Source of the DNA: Dactylosporangium roseum
GTDB taxonomy: Bacteria > Actinomycetota > Actinomycetes > Mycobacteriales > Micromonosporaceae
DNA: 64,000 nt
NCBI RefSeq assembly: GCF_025264685.1
Contig: NZ_CP073721.1
Location: 124,001-188,000, forward strand
Direction: 5' to 3'
Shown: in pieces, positions 56,541-64,000 of the stretch
Layout of the letters: each line of letters starts with the position of its first letter
How positions within the stretch are numbered: the stretch's first letter is position 1
Position numbers and translations under genes: made by a program
Notes under the pieces: generated by a model
Told to the model about the DNA's origin: nothing
Seen by the model: only the letters and a program-made list of their open reading frames with translations
Databases searched by the model: none

Positions 56541-56682
56541 TCAGGGATGCTCGGGAATCGAGGCTGAATGTGCGGCTCGAACGGCGTCGGGCTTGACCTG
56601 CTCAGCCGCAATTCGGACCCGGACCCTCTGCAGCACCTTGGCAAGCACTGGCTGCACGGTTGACGTGGTTGGCTGCTGCATG
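56541..56682 (-). CDS. Candidate precursor peptide of the FxsB enzyme
   Basis: A 46-residue gene too short for most callers. ATG 56682 has a strong AAGGGGG site. The product reads TVQPVLAKVLQRVRVRIAAE (basic helix, leader-like) and ends VRAAHSASIPEHP. It sits between the NB-ARC/TPR gene and fxsB, where FxsA precursors are encoded. It contains no Phe, Trp or Tyr and lacks the FxSxx C-terminus, so any aromatic crosslink would have to use His41 or His45. An in-frame ATG at 56738 overlapping the upstream stop would add RYRHRRR-containing residues. The identification rests on position, ribosome site and size. Confidence 0.6.
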
Positions 56683-56730
56683 GCCGCCCCCTTCACTCTC
56701 CTACGGTGACGATACCGATACGGAATGAGA

Positions 56731-59421
56731 TCACGCATGTCGATTTCCGAGCCGTTCATAAAGCACTTGGGCGGCGCTGCGGAGCTCGGCCGCTTGCTCC
56801 GGTCGGCCTCGCGCGAGTTCGCAGCGTACGAGGCCGTCCAGCGCATGAGCCTCCTGCAGCGGCACGCCCAGTTCCCGCGCGAGGGACAACGCACGCTCGT
56901 ATCGGTCTGTCGCTTGATCGTGTTCGCCGGCGTCGAGGTGCAACGCGCCGATGTGGTTGTGCACTTCGAGTTGGCCGGTCCGGTCGCCGAGTTCGGCGTA
57001 CCACGCAGCAGCGCTGTCCAGCGCGCTTCTTGCGGCGACGAGGTCGCCGTCGAGACGACGCAAAACGCCCAGCTCGGCCGTGGCGGCGGCCAGACCGCCC
57101 CGGCTTTCAAGTTCGATGTAGATGGCGCTCACCTGTTCCTGTGCCTCGATCGCCGCGGCCCGGGCTCCTCGGAGCCGATGTAGTACGCCGAGGTGCCGGA
57201 TGGCGTTCGCCTCGCCGAACCGGTCACCGAGTTCGGCGTACTTGGCCAGGGCTTCCTCATGCGCCGCGGTCGCACCGTCGAGGTCGCCCTGCAAGCGACG
57301 GGCGACGCCCAGTTCGTTAAGTGCGTACGCCTGGTGCACCGGATCGCCGATCTCCGCGTAAATGGCCAGCGCTTCGCGGGCGTGGCGTTCCGCGTCGACG
57401 TGGTCGCCGGTCAGCGCCCGGACCAGGCCGAGGTCGCGCAACGCGTTCGCCTCGCCATAGCGGTCGCCGATCCGCCGATAGATCTCCAACGCCTCGATCG
57501 ACGCCTCGGCGGAGCTTTCGAGGCTCCCCGTCATCCGTCGCACCATGCCCAGGTCGGCCAGCGCGTTGGCCTGCCCCAGCAGATCACCCGCCACACGGCA
57601 GATCTCCAGCGCCTCGATCTGGGCCTGCGCCGCCTGGTCGTACGCGGCGGTCAGGTAGTACACGATGCCGAGCTGATTGAGCACGAACGCCTGGCCGTCG
57701 AGATTGCCCGTATCGCGGTAGACGCCCAGCGACTCGTCAAGGGTGTCCACGGCCGTGCGGTACCGGGCCATGAGACGGTGCACCATGCCGAGGTTCGCCA
57801 ACGCGTTGGCCTCGGCGTCTCGGTCTCCGGTTCGGCGTGCTGCGGTGATCGCGGTGCGGTGCAGGTCGGCCGCCTGATCCCAGGGGCCGGCGTGGCGGAG
57901 GTACGGCGCCATCGCGGCGGCGAGGCCGACGACCAGGCTGTGCCGTTCCCGGCGGACACATTCCTCGACGCAGGCCAGGACGTTGGCGCGTTCGGTGTCG
58001 AGCCAGGCCGAGGCCGCGGCCAACGAGTCGAATCGGGTGGTCGTGGCTGTGCCGCCACGGCCGATGTAGGTGTTCGCGGCGCCGATGGTCGTCAGGTAGT
58101 GATCCGCGAGGCGTTCGATCGACATCGTCCCGTCCTGCTCGTCGTCGTCCGCGAGGCTGCGTCCGTAGTCCCTGACGAGGTCATGGAATCGGTACCGTCC
58201 GTGTTCGGTCTCATCCAGCAGGTGATCCTCGTAGAGGGCTTCGAGGTCGAGCCGGGCCTGCGCCACGGGCACGGCACCGAGCGCGGCAGCGGCCTCGTCG
58301 TTGACGTCGAGGCCGGGGAATCGGCTGAGCCTGCGGAAGAACCGTTGCCGCCCGGGCGGCAGGTCCTGATACGACAGGTCGAACGCCGCCGCGACGGCAC
58401 GCTCGCCGGCCCGCAGCTCTGACAGTCGGTGCTGCGCCGCGAGCAGTCGGTCCTTGAGGTGTTCGACGGTCCAGGATGGGTGGTGCCGCAGGCGTGCGGC
58501 CAGCAGCGAGACAGCCAGCGGCAAGGAGCCGCAGGTGCTGACGAGCGCGGCCACCGCCGAGGCGTCGAGCTGTCCACGCCCGGCAAGCCGGGTGAAGAGA
58601 GCGGCGGCATCCGCCGCCGACAGCGCCCGCATCTGGAGGGTGGCTGCCTCGGGTGCGGCGAGCCTGCGGCGGCTGGTGACCAGCACGAGGCTGCCTGCGG
58701 TACCGGGCAGGAGGTGCTCGACCTGTGCGTAGGTGGCGGCGTTGTCGAGGATGAGCAGCATGCGCCGGTCGGCGACCCGCGTGCGCCACATCGCCGTGCG
58801 GGCCTCGGTCACCGCCCACAGGTCATCGCCGTTGGGAACTTTCTGCGGCGCGACACCGTCGGCGAGCAGCAGGGAGGCCAGCGCCTCGGCAGGCCGCACC
58901 GGCTCCCGCCCCGGCGTGTGCCCGTTGAGGTTGAGGAAAAGCTGACCGTCCGGGAACTTCGGCGCCAGCAGGTGACCGACGTGAATGGCGAAAGCGGTCT
59001 TCCCAACGCCCGGCATACCGTCGATCGTGCGTACCGGCATGACGGGCTCGGTCGTCGCCACGTCGTTGAGGATCTGCTCGATCTCGTCCTGGCGGTTGGT
59101 GAAGCCGGCGATGTCACGCGGCAAGGTCCGCAGGACCACCGCCGAGCCAACCGACGGCGAAGGGACAGCGTGCGTGGCGGGCGGCGTGGCGGCGGAAACG
59201 GCGGGCAGCGTCGCGGCGAGCGCCACGGCGACGACGGCGAGCAGCGCGAACGACGGCCACGGGTACCGCTGCACCAACGACAGCCATCCGGGCCACTGCT
59301 GCTGTTCGGAGGCTGCGTTGGTTACTAGGCCGACCATCAACGTCACAGCGGCGACTCCGGCAGCAACCAGTGCTGCCATGGTTACCCGACGCAACTTCAC
59401 GATCAGCACCGTAGTGCACAT
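56731..59421 (-). CDS. Membrane-anchored NB-ARC / TPR protein (FxsT-like)
   Basis: This ~896-residue STAND NTPase has two N-terminal transmembrane helices (AALVAAGVAAVTLMVGLVT and FALLAVVAVALAATLPAV). The NB-ARC domain follows: Walker A IDGMPGVGKTAFAIHVGHLL, Walker B RMLLILDNAATY, LVLVTSRRRL, and the GxP-type GSLPLAVSLLAARL. A winged helix comes next, then seven or more TPR units with the ANALANLGMVHRLMARY and ANALRDLGLVRALTG pattern. Proteins of this architecture accompany FxsB. ATG 59421 is my choice; TTG 59427 is two codons up. It may sense a ligand and regulate the peptide or transport step. Confidence 0.88.
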   Translation of the reverse strand: MCTTVLIVKLRRVTMAALVAAGVAAVTLMVGLVTNAASEQQQWPGWLSLVQRYPWPSFALLAVVAVALAATLPAVSAATPPATHAVPSPSVGSAVVLRTLPRDIAGFTNRQDEIEQILNDVATTEPVMPVRTIDGMPGVGKTAFAIHVGHLLAPKFPDGQLFLNLNGHTPGREPVRPAEALASLLLADGVAPQKVPNGDDLWAVTEARTAMWRTRVADRRMLLILDNAATYAQVEHLLPGTAGSLVLVTSRRRLAAPEAATLQMRALSAADAAALFTRLAGRGQLDASAVAALVSTCGSLPLAVSLLAARLRHHPSWTVEHLKDRLLAAQHRLSELRAGERAVAAAFDLSYQDLPPGRQRFFRRLSRFPGLDVNDEAAAALGAVPVAQARLDLEALYEDHLLDETEHGRYRFHDLVRDYGRSLADDDEQDGTMSIERLADHYLTTIGAANTYIGRGGTATTTRFDSLAAASAWLDTERANVLACVEECVRRERHSLVVGLAAAMAPYLRHAGPWDQAADLHRTAITAARRTGDRDAEANALANLGMVHRLMARYRTAVDTLDESLGVYRDTGNLDGQAFVLNQLGIVYYLTAAYDQAAQAQIEALEICRVAGDLLGQANALADLGMVRRMTGSLESSAEASIEALEIYRRIGDRYGEANALRDLGLVRALTGDHVDAERHAREALAIYAEIGDPVHQAYALNELGVARRLQGDLDGATAAHEEALAKYAELGDRFGEANAIRHLGVLHRLRGARAAAIEAQEQVSAIYIELESRGGLAAATAELGVLRRLDGDLVAARSALDSAAAWYAELGDRTGQLEVHNHIGALHLDAGEHDQATDRYERALSLARELGVPLQEAHALDGLVRCELARGRPEQAAELRSAAQVLYERLGNRHA

Positions 59422-59481
59422 CGACAAGGAGCACTATGAGCCTGTCGTCAGATGGATTTGGAACTGCGCGGCAATACCCAC

Positions 59482-59763
59482 CTAACGGATACCGTGGCGC
59501 CCTCGCACACGTTGCAACTCCAGCAGCGGTACATCCAGGCTCGCGGCAAGCGCCTCCAGCGCCGAACGACGCGGCCGCCGGACATCGCGTTCGTAGCGGG
59601 AGAGCTCATGGCGGGTCACTGTTGTGCGACCCAATGCCGCGCAGACCCGGTCGGCGAGGTCACGCTGACTGAGACCGAGTTGACGCCTACGCCGGGCGAT
59701 CAGATGTGCGAACGACTCGCCGTCGGCATGACGCGGCACGGTGTTGTCTGCGATTGAGGCCAT
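59482..59763 (-). CDS. XRE-family transcriptional regulator
   Basis: This 93-residue protein is one Cro/CI domain: AHLIARRRRQLGLSQRDLAD and VTRHELSRYERDVRRPRRSA give the HTH, and ALEALAASLDVPLLEL the last helices. ATG 59763 has AGGAGA 8 bp upstream. It stands 60 bp before the NB-ARC/TPR gene in the same direction and is likely the regulator of the peptide locus. It is short and probably binds as a dimer. Confidence 0.88.
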   Translation of the reverse strand: MASIADNTVPRHADGESFAHLIARRRRQLGLSQRDLADRVCAALGRTTVTRHELSRYERDVRRPRRSALEALAASLDVPLLELQRVRGRHGIR

Positions 59764-60596
59764 GGCACTGATCTCCTGGCTGGCGACGGAGTGGAGCGTG
59801 GACGTCGATCCACGCTCGACTTCCCGCGAAGGTCAAGTCGTCGCACCATCGCCCGTCGCCGCCGACTCGCCTTCGCAGTGGAGCGCAGGCCGGCGTTTTG
59901 TCGACGGCGTCAAGCGGGGCGAGTTCGACCTGTAGCCGCCAACCTCGTGGACTAGGCAGAACGAAACAGCACGGAATCGCGCCGTTTAGCACACAGTCGA
60001 GACATCGTCAATAACCGAAATCAAATCGTGACCCATACCCGATTGACCAATGAAGTGTTGATGTTGCCCAATAGAGGGGTTCCGTGTGGCTGATCGCCTT
60101 CCCCACTGGTCCGTACGCAAAGCGGTGACGGGCTGGGAAGAGTAGTCGGTTGACGTCGGGGCGACCCGTCGGCCATAGGGCGGACCTCCTTCCGGAGGGA
60201 CCGACGTCGGCGAGTTGAGGCCCGGTGTCCGGCGCACCGCAACCACTGCGGCGTGTCGGCACCCTGTGCGCTCCTCGCGGCCGCTTTCAACGATGCCGTG
60301 CCGCGACCGTGCTCTCTGCGGTCGCGGCGGTCGGTCGTGGGTTGGCGCACTCGTGCGGCACGCGCATCTATCCACGTTCTGACCAGGAGTCATCTTGTCC
60401 CGCTCCCTGCTTGCCCTCCACCCGATCGTCCCGTTCCCGGTCCTCGTCGACTTCCGATTTCGACCGGACACCCAACCGGACCCCTCGAACCCGCTCACAG
60501 CCCAGGTCAACGGCGCTGTCAGCCACTGCGCCAACGCTGCGACAGACCCTTGTCTCGGGATCTCCCCTGGGGTACCCCAGGCGTATGGGGTGGCCC
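59764..60596. other. Gap with promoter-like A/T-rich stretch; no gene seen
   Basis: No reading frame here looks coding. Bases about 60000-60080 are clearly richer in A/T than the surroundings and could hold promoters. Imperfect hairpins lie at about 60181-60204 (ACCTCC...GGAGGG). A perfect palindrome ends the region. It separates the peptide locus from the decayed integrative element. Confidence 0.5.
60566..60581. promoter_or_regulatory. 16-bp perfect palindrome before the replication-relaxation remnant
   Basis: CCTGGGGTACCCCAGG is self-complementary over its full length and lies 15 bp before the ATG at 60597. It may be an operator or nicking-related site of the lost element. Confidence 0.45.
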
Positions 60597-61483
60597 ATGG
60601 GTGATCCCGTCCTGCGCGTGCAGGCCCAACTGACCAGCCGCGACCATCTGCTACTCGGCTGGCTCGCCGACCACGGCGTACTGCTCTCGTTCCAGATCGC
60701 TCGCGCACTCTTCCCGTCCATCGACTACGCGCAGGAGCGCCTGCGTAAGCTCACCGCCCTCGGCGTGCTCGACCGGTTCCGGTCGTAGAGGCCCGACGGC
60801 GGCTCGTACCCCTACCACTACGTCCTGGCACAGCTCGGCGTCGACGTGGTTGCCGCGCAGCGCGGAGAGGACCTGCCAAGACGGAATCACGCCCGGCTAC
60901 GTCGCTGGCACCTGACACAGCGGGCCAATCTGCCGCACCTGCTGGGTACCAACGGGTTCTTCACGGATCTCGCCGGCCACGCCCGCGTACACCCGGCCTG
61001 TGAGCTGCAGTGCTGGTGGCCAGCCGCCCGCTGCCAAGGCATGGGCGCGTTCGCGCAGCACGGCGACGGCGTCCACGTCCGTGCCTACGCCCCCCAGCGT
61101 CCGGCCTGACGGCCACGGCGTGTGGGCAGCGCAAGCCCGGACGGTGCCGTTCTTCTTGGAGTACGACACCGGCACCGAGCGCCCGCTCAGCCGTCTCGTC
61201 GACAAGCTCGATGGGTACACCGACCTCGCCCGCGTCACAGGCCGGGTGTGGCCGGTCCTGTTCTGGTTGCATTCCGCCGGCCGGGGAGCGCCGCCTGCAC
61301 CAACTCCTCGCCGAGCGGGGTAGCTACCCGCTGGTGGCCACCGCGACGTACGACGTGGCCACCGCGACCGGCGGTGCCGATCCCGCCGGGGCGGTGTGGT
61401 GGTTGTACCGGCATGCCGGTGGACCGCTGCGCCTGGCGGACCTGGCCGACCATGTCCTCGTATCGACGGCGGGTCGCCGCTGA
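60597..61483 (+). pseudogene. Replication-relaxation family gene, broken by stop and frameshifts
   Basis: From ATG 60597 the frame reads LTSRDHLLLGWLADHGVLLS and FQIARALFPSIDYAQERLRK, the winged-helix start of Replic_Relax proteins, then stops at TAG 60786. Reading past it continues DGGSYPYHYVLAQLGVDVVA. Two frameshifts later YDTGTERPLSRLVDKLDGY and RVWPVLFWLHSA are seen, and the end is DPAGAVWWLYRHAGG. Such proteins belong to actinomycete integrative and conjugative elements and plasmids. The gene is clearly dead. Confidence 0.85.
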
Positions 61484-61680
61484 TGCGGGCTGAGAGAACG
61501 GTGGGACTCACTGACAGCGCCGAACCCGTTGATCTGACAGCGTCGGGAGGTAGCATCCGCTCCTCGCGACGGGCCGAGGGGGTCGTCCAGATCGTCATCA
61601 TGCTCGCAATCGGCAGTGCGGCCGGCGCCGCGAGCTTCACTCACGTCCACAACGTCGCCGCTTCTCACGGCCAGCCTTAA
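61483..61680 (+). pseudogene. Truncated DUF2637 membrane protein
   Basis: A 65-residue frame that starts at an ATG overlapping the preceding stop (TGATG). Its end, VVQIVIMLAIGSAAGAASFT and HVHNVAASHGQ, is the first helix and following loop of DUF2637 proteins, which are normally several times longer and encoded beside replication-relaxation genes. A stop after HGQP truncates it. Confidence 0.6.
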
Positions 61681-61788
61681 AGACCGAAACCCAGTAACGC
61701 TTCGAACCTCATCCGTACCTACAAAGGAGACCGATCGAGCCATGCCTACGACGCCCGCCATCCGCATCGGTATACGCCGAGGAGTCTC

Positions 61789-62034
61789 ATGCAGCCACGC
61801 AGTTCGCGTGCTGCCGCACGCCGTACTGCACCACGTCCACGACGGACGCCCAAGACCCAGGCCGATCCACCCACCAACGACACGAAGGTCTCAGAACCTC
61901 CGCCGTCGAAGACCGACCTCGCCATCGAGGCGGCCATCAAGGCGCTGGTCGAGTCCGCGCCACCTCTGAGCCCGGAAACCCGCGAACGCCCCGCCGACCT
62001 GCTCTCCGCGAGCCGACGCAAGCTCCGTCCATAG
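61789..62034 (+). CDS. Small conserved protein of integrative elements
   Basis: This 81-residue, basic, Pro-rich protein has a C-terminal helix pair, AIEAAIKALVESAPPLSPET. The APPL-SPETRERxADLL pattern is common in small hypothetical proteins of actinomycete integrative elements. A GAGGAG site precedes the ATG. Function unknown; as a survivor of the element it may be inactive. Confidence 0.55.
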   Translation: MQPRSSRAAARRTAPRPRRTPKTQADPPTNDTKVSEPPPSKTDLAIEAAIKALVESAPPLSPETRERPADLLSASRRKLRP

Positions 62035-62043
62035 CCGAGCTGC

Positions 62044-62075
62044 CGGTCGGGACGGAGCCGATTCGGTCCCGACCG
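62044..62075. terminator. Stem-loop between the element remnant and helR
   Basis: CGGTCGGGAC (62044-62053) pairs with GTCCCGACCG (62066-62075). It lies between two convergent genes and can terminate both. Confidence 0.7.
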
Positions 62076-62080
62076 ACGGC

Positions 62081-64000
62081 TCAGCCGACGAGCGCGGCCG
62101 GCAGCGGTTCGCGGTGCAGCACGCTCAGCCGAGACACCGCGCGAGTGAGCACCACGTACAGTCGGTGCAGACCACGCGGCTCAGCGGCGACGATGGCGGC
62201 CGGCTCGATCACGATGACGTGGTCGTACTCCAGGCCCTTGGCGAGGGTCGCCGGCACGACGGTGACCTGGCCGGCGACGGGGCTGTCGAGGTCGACGGGC
62301 TGCATGCCCGCCAATTCGAGCGCGGCACGAATCTGATCGATCTGGTGGTCAGCGGCGATCACGCCGATGGATCCGGGGTAGGCCATCGCGGTCTTGGCCT
62401 CGGCGACCGTGGCGGTCGTGAGGTCGTCAACTGCTTGGACGGTCAGTTCGCCGTCGCGGCGCAGCGAAACGGCTGGCGGAATGTTGACGGCGAGGGCGGG
62501 CAGCAGCCGGTTGGCGAGGGTGACGACCGCGTCGGGCACCCGGAAGCCGACGCTGAGCGGGACGACGCCGGCGTTGGGTTTGCCGAGGTGGCGCAGCGAC
62601 TCGGTCCAGTCGGTCGCGGCCCAGGGCGCGGTGCCCTGGGCGAGGTCGCCGAGGAGGGTGATCGAGCCGTGGGTGCTGCGGCGGGCGATCGCGCGGCACT
62701 GCATCGGCGAGAGATCCTGTGCCTCGTCGAGAACGATGTGACCGACACTCGCCTGGCGTTCGATGAGCCCGGCCGCCTCGTCGATGAGCACGAGGTCCGC
62801 GGCACTCCACTTGGCGCTGCGGGCGGTCTTGGCCGGCTTCGGCCAGACGATCGCGGCCTGCTCGTCCGCGGTCAGGATGCCGTCGGCAGCGCGGGCGAGC
62901 AGTTCGGCATCGCGAAGGAGGTCGAACACGAGGCCTTCCGGTGTCACCGCCGGCCACGCGCCGTCCAGCACCTCGGTCAACGGCTTCGCCTTGCCCATCT
63001 TCCGAGCCCAGGTCTCCGGCGGCGACTCGCCGGACTTGGCTTCGGCCTGGCGCTGCAGCAGCGACACGATGCGCGCCCGGGCCCGCTCTCGGCCGAGCGC
63101 GTAGTGGGGGCCCTCGCGCCATACGTCGTCGACGACACGACGCAGCGCTTCGACGCTGACCCGCCAACGGTATGCGCCGTCGGAGACTTGCAGCGGCTCC
63201 TCAGGCCGAGTCAGGCGGGACCACAGCGCCCGCCGGAGCACCTCGGCCATGCGGGGGTCGTGCTTGACCACTTGAGCCTTGACCGGGTCCGTCGCTCGGA
63301 CCGGTACACGGCCGATGAGGTCTTCGATCGTGGACTGCTGGACTTCGAGCTCGCCCAGGGCGGGCAGGACCGCGGCGATGTAGCCGAGGAATGCCTGGTT
63401 CGGCCCGACGATCAGCACCCCGGCCCGGCGAAGGCGCTCGCGGTGGAGGTACAGCAGATACGCCGCACGGTGGAGTCCGACAGCGGTCTTTCCTGTGCCG
63501 GGGGCGCCCTGGACGCAGACCGAAGTGTCGAGGTCGGCGCGAACCAGCTCGTCCTGCTCCGGCTGGATGGTGGCGACGATGTCGCGCATCGGGCCGACGC
63601 GGGGCCGCTCGATCTCCTCCGTGAGGATGCGGCTGGCGGTGCCGAGCTCCTCGCCGCGGTCGAGGTGCTCGTCCTCGAAGCTGGTCAGCTGCCCCTCGAC
63701 GATGCCGAACCGGCGCCGGATCTGTACGCCCTGCGGGTCTCGGGCACTGGCCCGGTAGAACGCCCGGCTGACCGGTGCGCGCCAGTCCAGCACGAGTGGC
63801 TCGCCGTGCTCGTCGGTGACGTGCCGGCGACCGATGTGAAATCGGCCGCCCAGAGTCTCGTCGACCGGCAGTGCGCCACCGGTCTGCGGGCCGCGAATCG
63901 GCGCGTCGAGGAGATCCAGTCGGCCGAAGAACAGTGGCGTGCGCGGGTTGTCTGCCAGCTCGGCGACGCGGCGCGCCAAGGCGATGCCGAGCGTCTCGGC
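62081..64000 (-). CDS. helR: HelR-type RNA polymerase recycling motor ATPase, 5' end outside window
   Basis: At least 640 residues of a UvrD/HelD-like SF1 ATPase. HelR proteins remove stalled or rifamycin-blocked RNA polymerase from DNA and can give rifamycin tolerance. The visible start ETLGIALARRVAELADNPRT is already inside the N-terminal region. Motif I is VQGAPGTGKTAVGLHRAAYL, motif II VGHIVLDEAQDLSPMQ, motif III GSITLLGDLAQGTAPW, then PATLAKGLEYDHVIVIEPA and LYVVLTRAVSRLSVLH at the end. It is intact as far as seen. At least three broken pieces of the same family lie in this window. Confidence 0.9.
   Translation of the reverse strand, partial: AETLGIALARRVAELADNPRTPLFFGRLDLLDAPIRGPQTGGALPVDETLGGRFHIGRRHVTDEHGEPLVLDWRAPVSRAFYRASARDPQGVQIRRRFGIVEGQLTSFEDEHLDRGEELGTASRILTEEIERPRVGPMRDIVATIQPEQDELVRADLDTSVCVQGAPGTGKTAVGLHRAAYLLYLHRERLRRAGVLIVGPNQAFLGYIAAVLPALGELEVQQSTIEDLIGRVPVRATDPVKAQVVKHDPRMAEVLRRALWSRLTRPEEPLQVSDGAYRWRVSVEALRRVVDDVWREGPHYALGRERARARIVSLLQRQAEAKSGESPPETWARKMGKAKPLTEVLDGAWPAVTPEGLVFDLLRDAELLARAADGILTADEQAAIVWPKPAKTARSAKWSAADLVLIDEAAGLIERQASVGHIVLDEAQDLSPMQCRAIARRSTHGSITLLGDLAQGTAPWAATDWTESLRHLGKPNAGVVPLSVGFRVPDAVVTLANRLLPALAVNIPPAVSLRRDGELTVQAVDDLTTATVAEAKTAMAYPGSIGVIAADHQIDQIRAALELAGMQPVDLDSPVAGQVTVVPATLAKGLEYDHVIVIEPAAIVAAEPRGLHRLYVVLTRAVSRLSVLHREPLPAALVG

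Noticed and set aside
61000..61323. Separate small genes inside the replication-relaxation remnant
   Set aside because: The frames are consecutive pieces of one decayed gene separated by frameshifts.

Overview
This window is high-GC actinobacterial chromosome, most likely from the Micromonosporaceae. Supporting signs are the pervasive G/C third positions, frequent GTG/TTG starts, a BldC regulator, futalosine-type menaquinone genes, a conserved SCO2521-SCO2525-like gene set, HelR-type RNA polymerase recycling ATPases and an FxsB-type radical SAM peptide maturase. No rRNA, tRNA, CRISPR array or intact insertion sequence was recognised. The lineage is an inference from gene content.

Left part (1-41426), mostly intact genes. 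1-10875 is a surface-polysaccharide locus: a GT4 glycosyltransferase (cut by the window edge), a Wzy-like membrane polymerase, two GT2 glycosyltransferases, a proline-rich membrane protein with a fresh internal duplication, a membrane-anchored propeller-like exoprotein, a WbaP/CpsE-like initiating sugar transferase and an LCP ligase. The last two diverge across a region carrying a CRP-like site. 10881-17112 has a STAS anti-sigma antagonist and the row hemL, histidine phosphatase, TlpA-type thioredoxin, CcdA, ResB, CcsB (tetrapyrrole synthesis plus System II cytochrome c maturation). 17515-20586 and 29737-30906 supply menaquinone steps (UbiA, UbiD, UbiX, MqnE). Between and after them lie bldC, an Lrp regulator, a glycolipid-binding-like protein, a DEAD-box helicase, a 1344-residue low-complexity tail-anchored protein, an NlpC/P60 hydrolase with a hexanucleotide tract and a D-amino-acid oxidase-like protein. 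32000-38548 carries the SCO2521-2525-like cluster, conserved but functionally unexplained. It is followed by DUF4229, an M14 carboxypeptidase and a two-domain VOC protein.

Right part (41427-64000), an accessory region rich in gene remnants. HelR appears as one intact gene (running off the right edge) and several broken pieces: a C-terminal remnant, two N-terminal remnants and a detached leader. Two of the pieces sit against XRE regulator genes on the opposite strand. There are two copies of a ~200-bp element with a large hairpin, two copies of a 154-bp remnant, a copied GNAT fragment, a broken HsdR and the decayed backbone of an integrative element (replication-relaxation and DUF2637 remnants). 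Intact genes here are DUF2786, LURP-one-like, DUF3352, a XRE/AlbA_2-ATPase divergent pair across a long palindrome, an ATPase_2/DUF234 protein behind palindromic operators and an HTH protein.

The most attractive system is the minus-strand row XRE - membrane NB-ARC/TPR protein - 46-residue peptide - FxsB radical SAM/SPASM enzyme - GNAT (59763 to 54929). It looks like a RiPP locus whose candidate precursor has no Phe, Trp or Tyr and no FxSxx end, so its chemistry or precursor class may be unusual.
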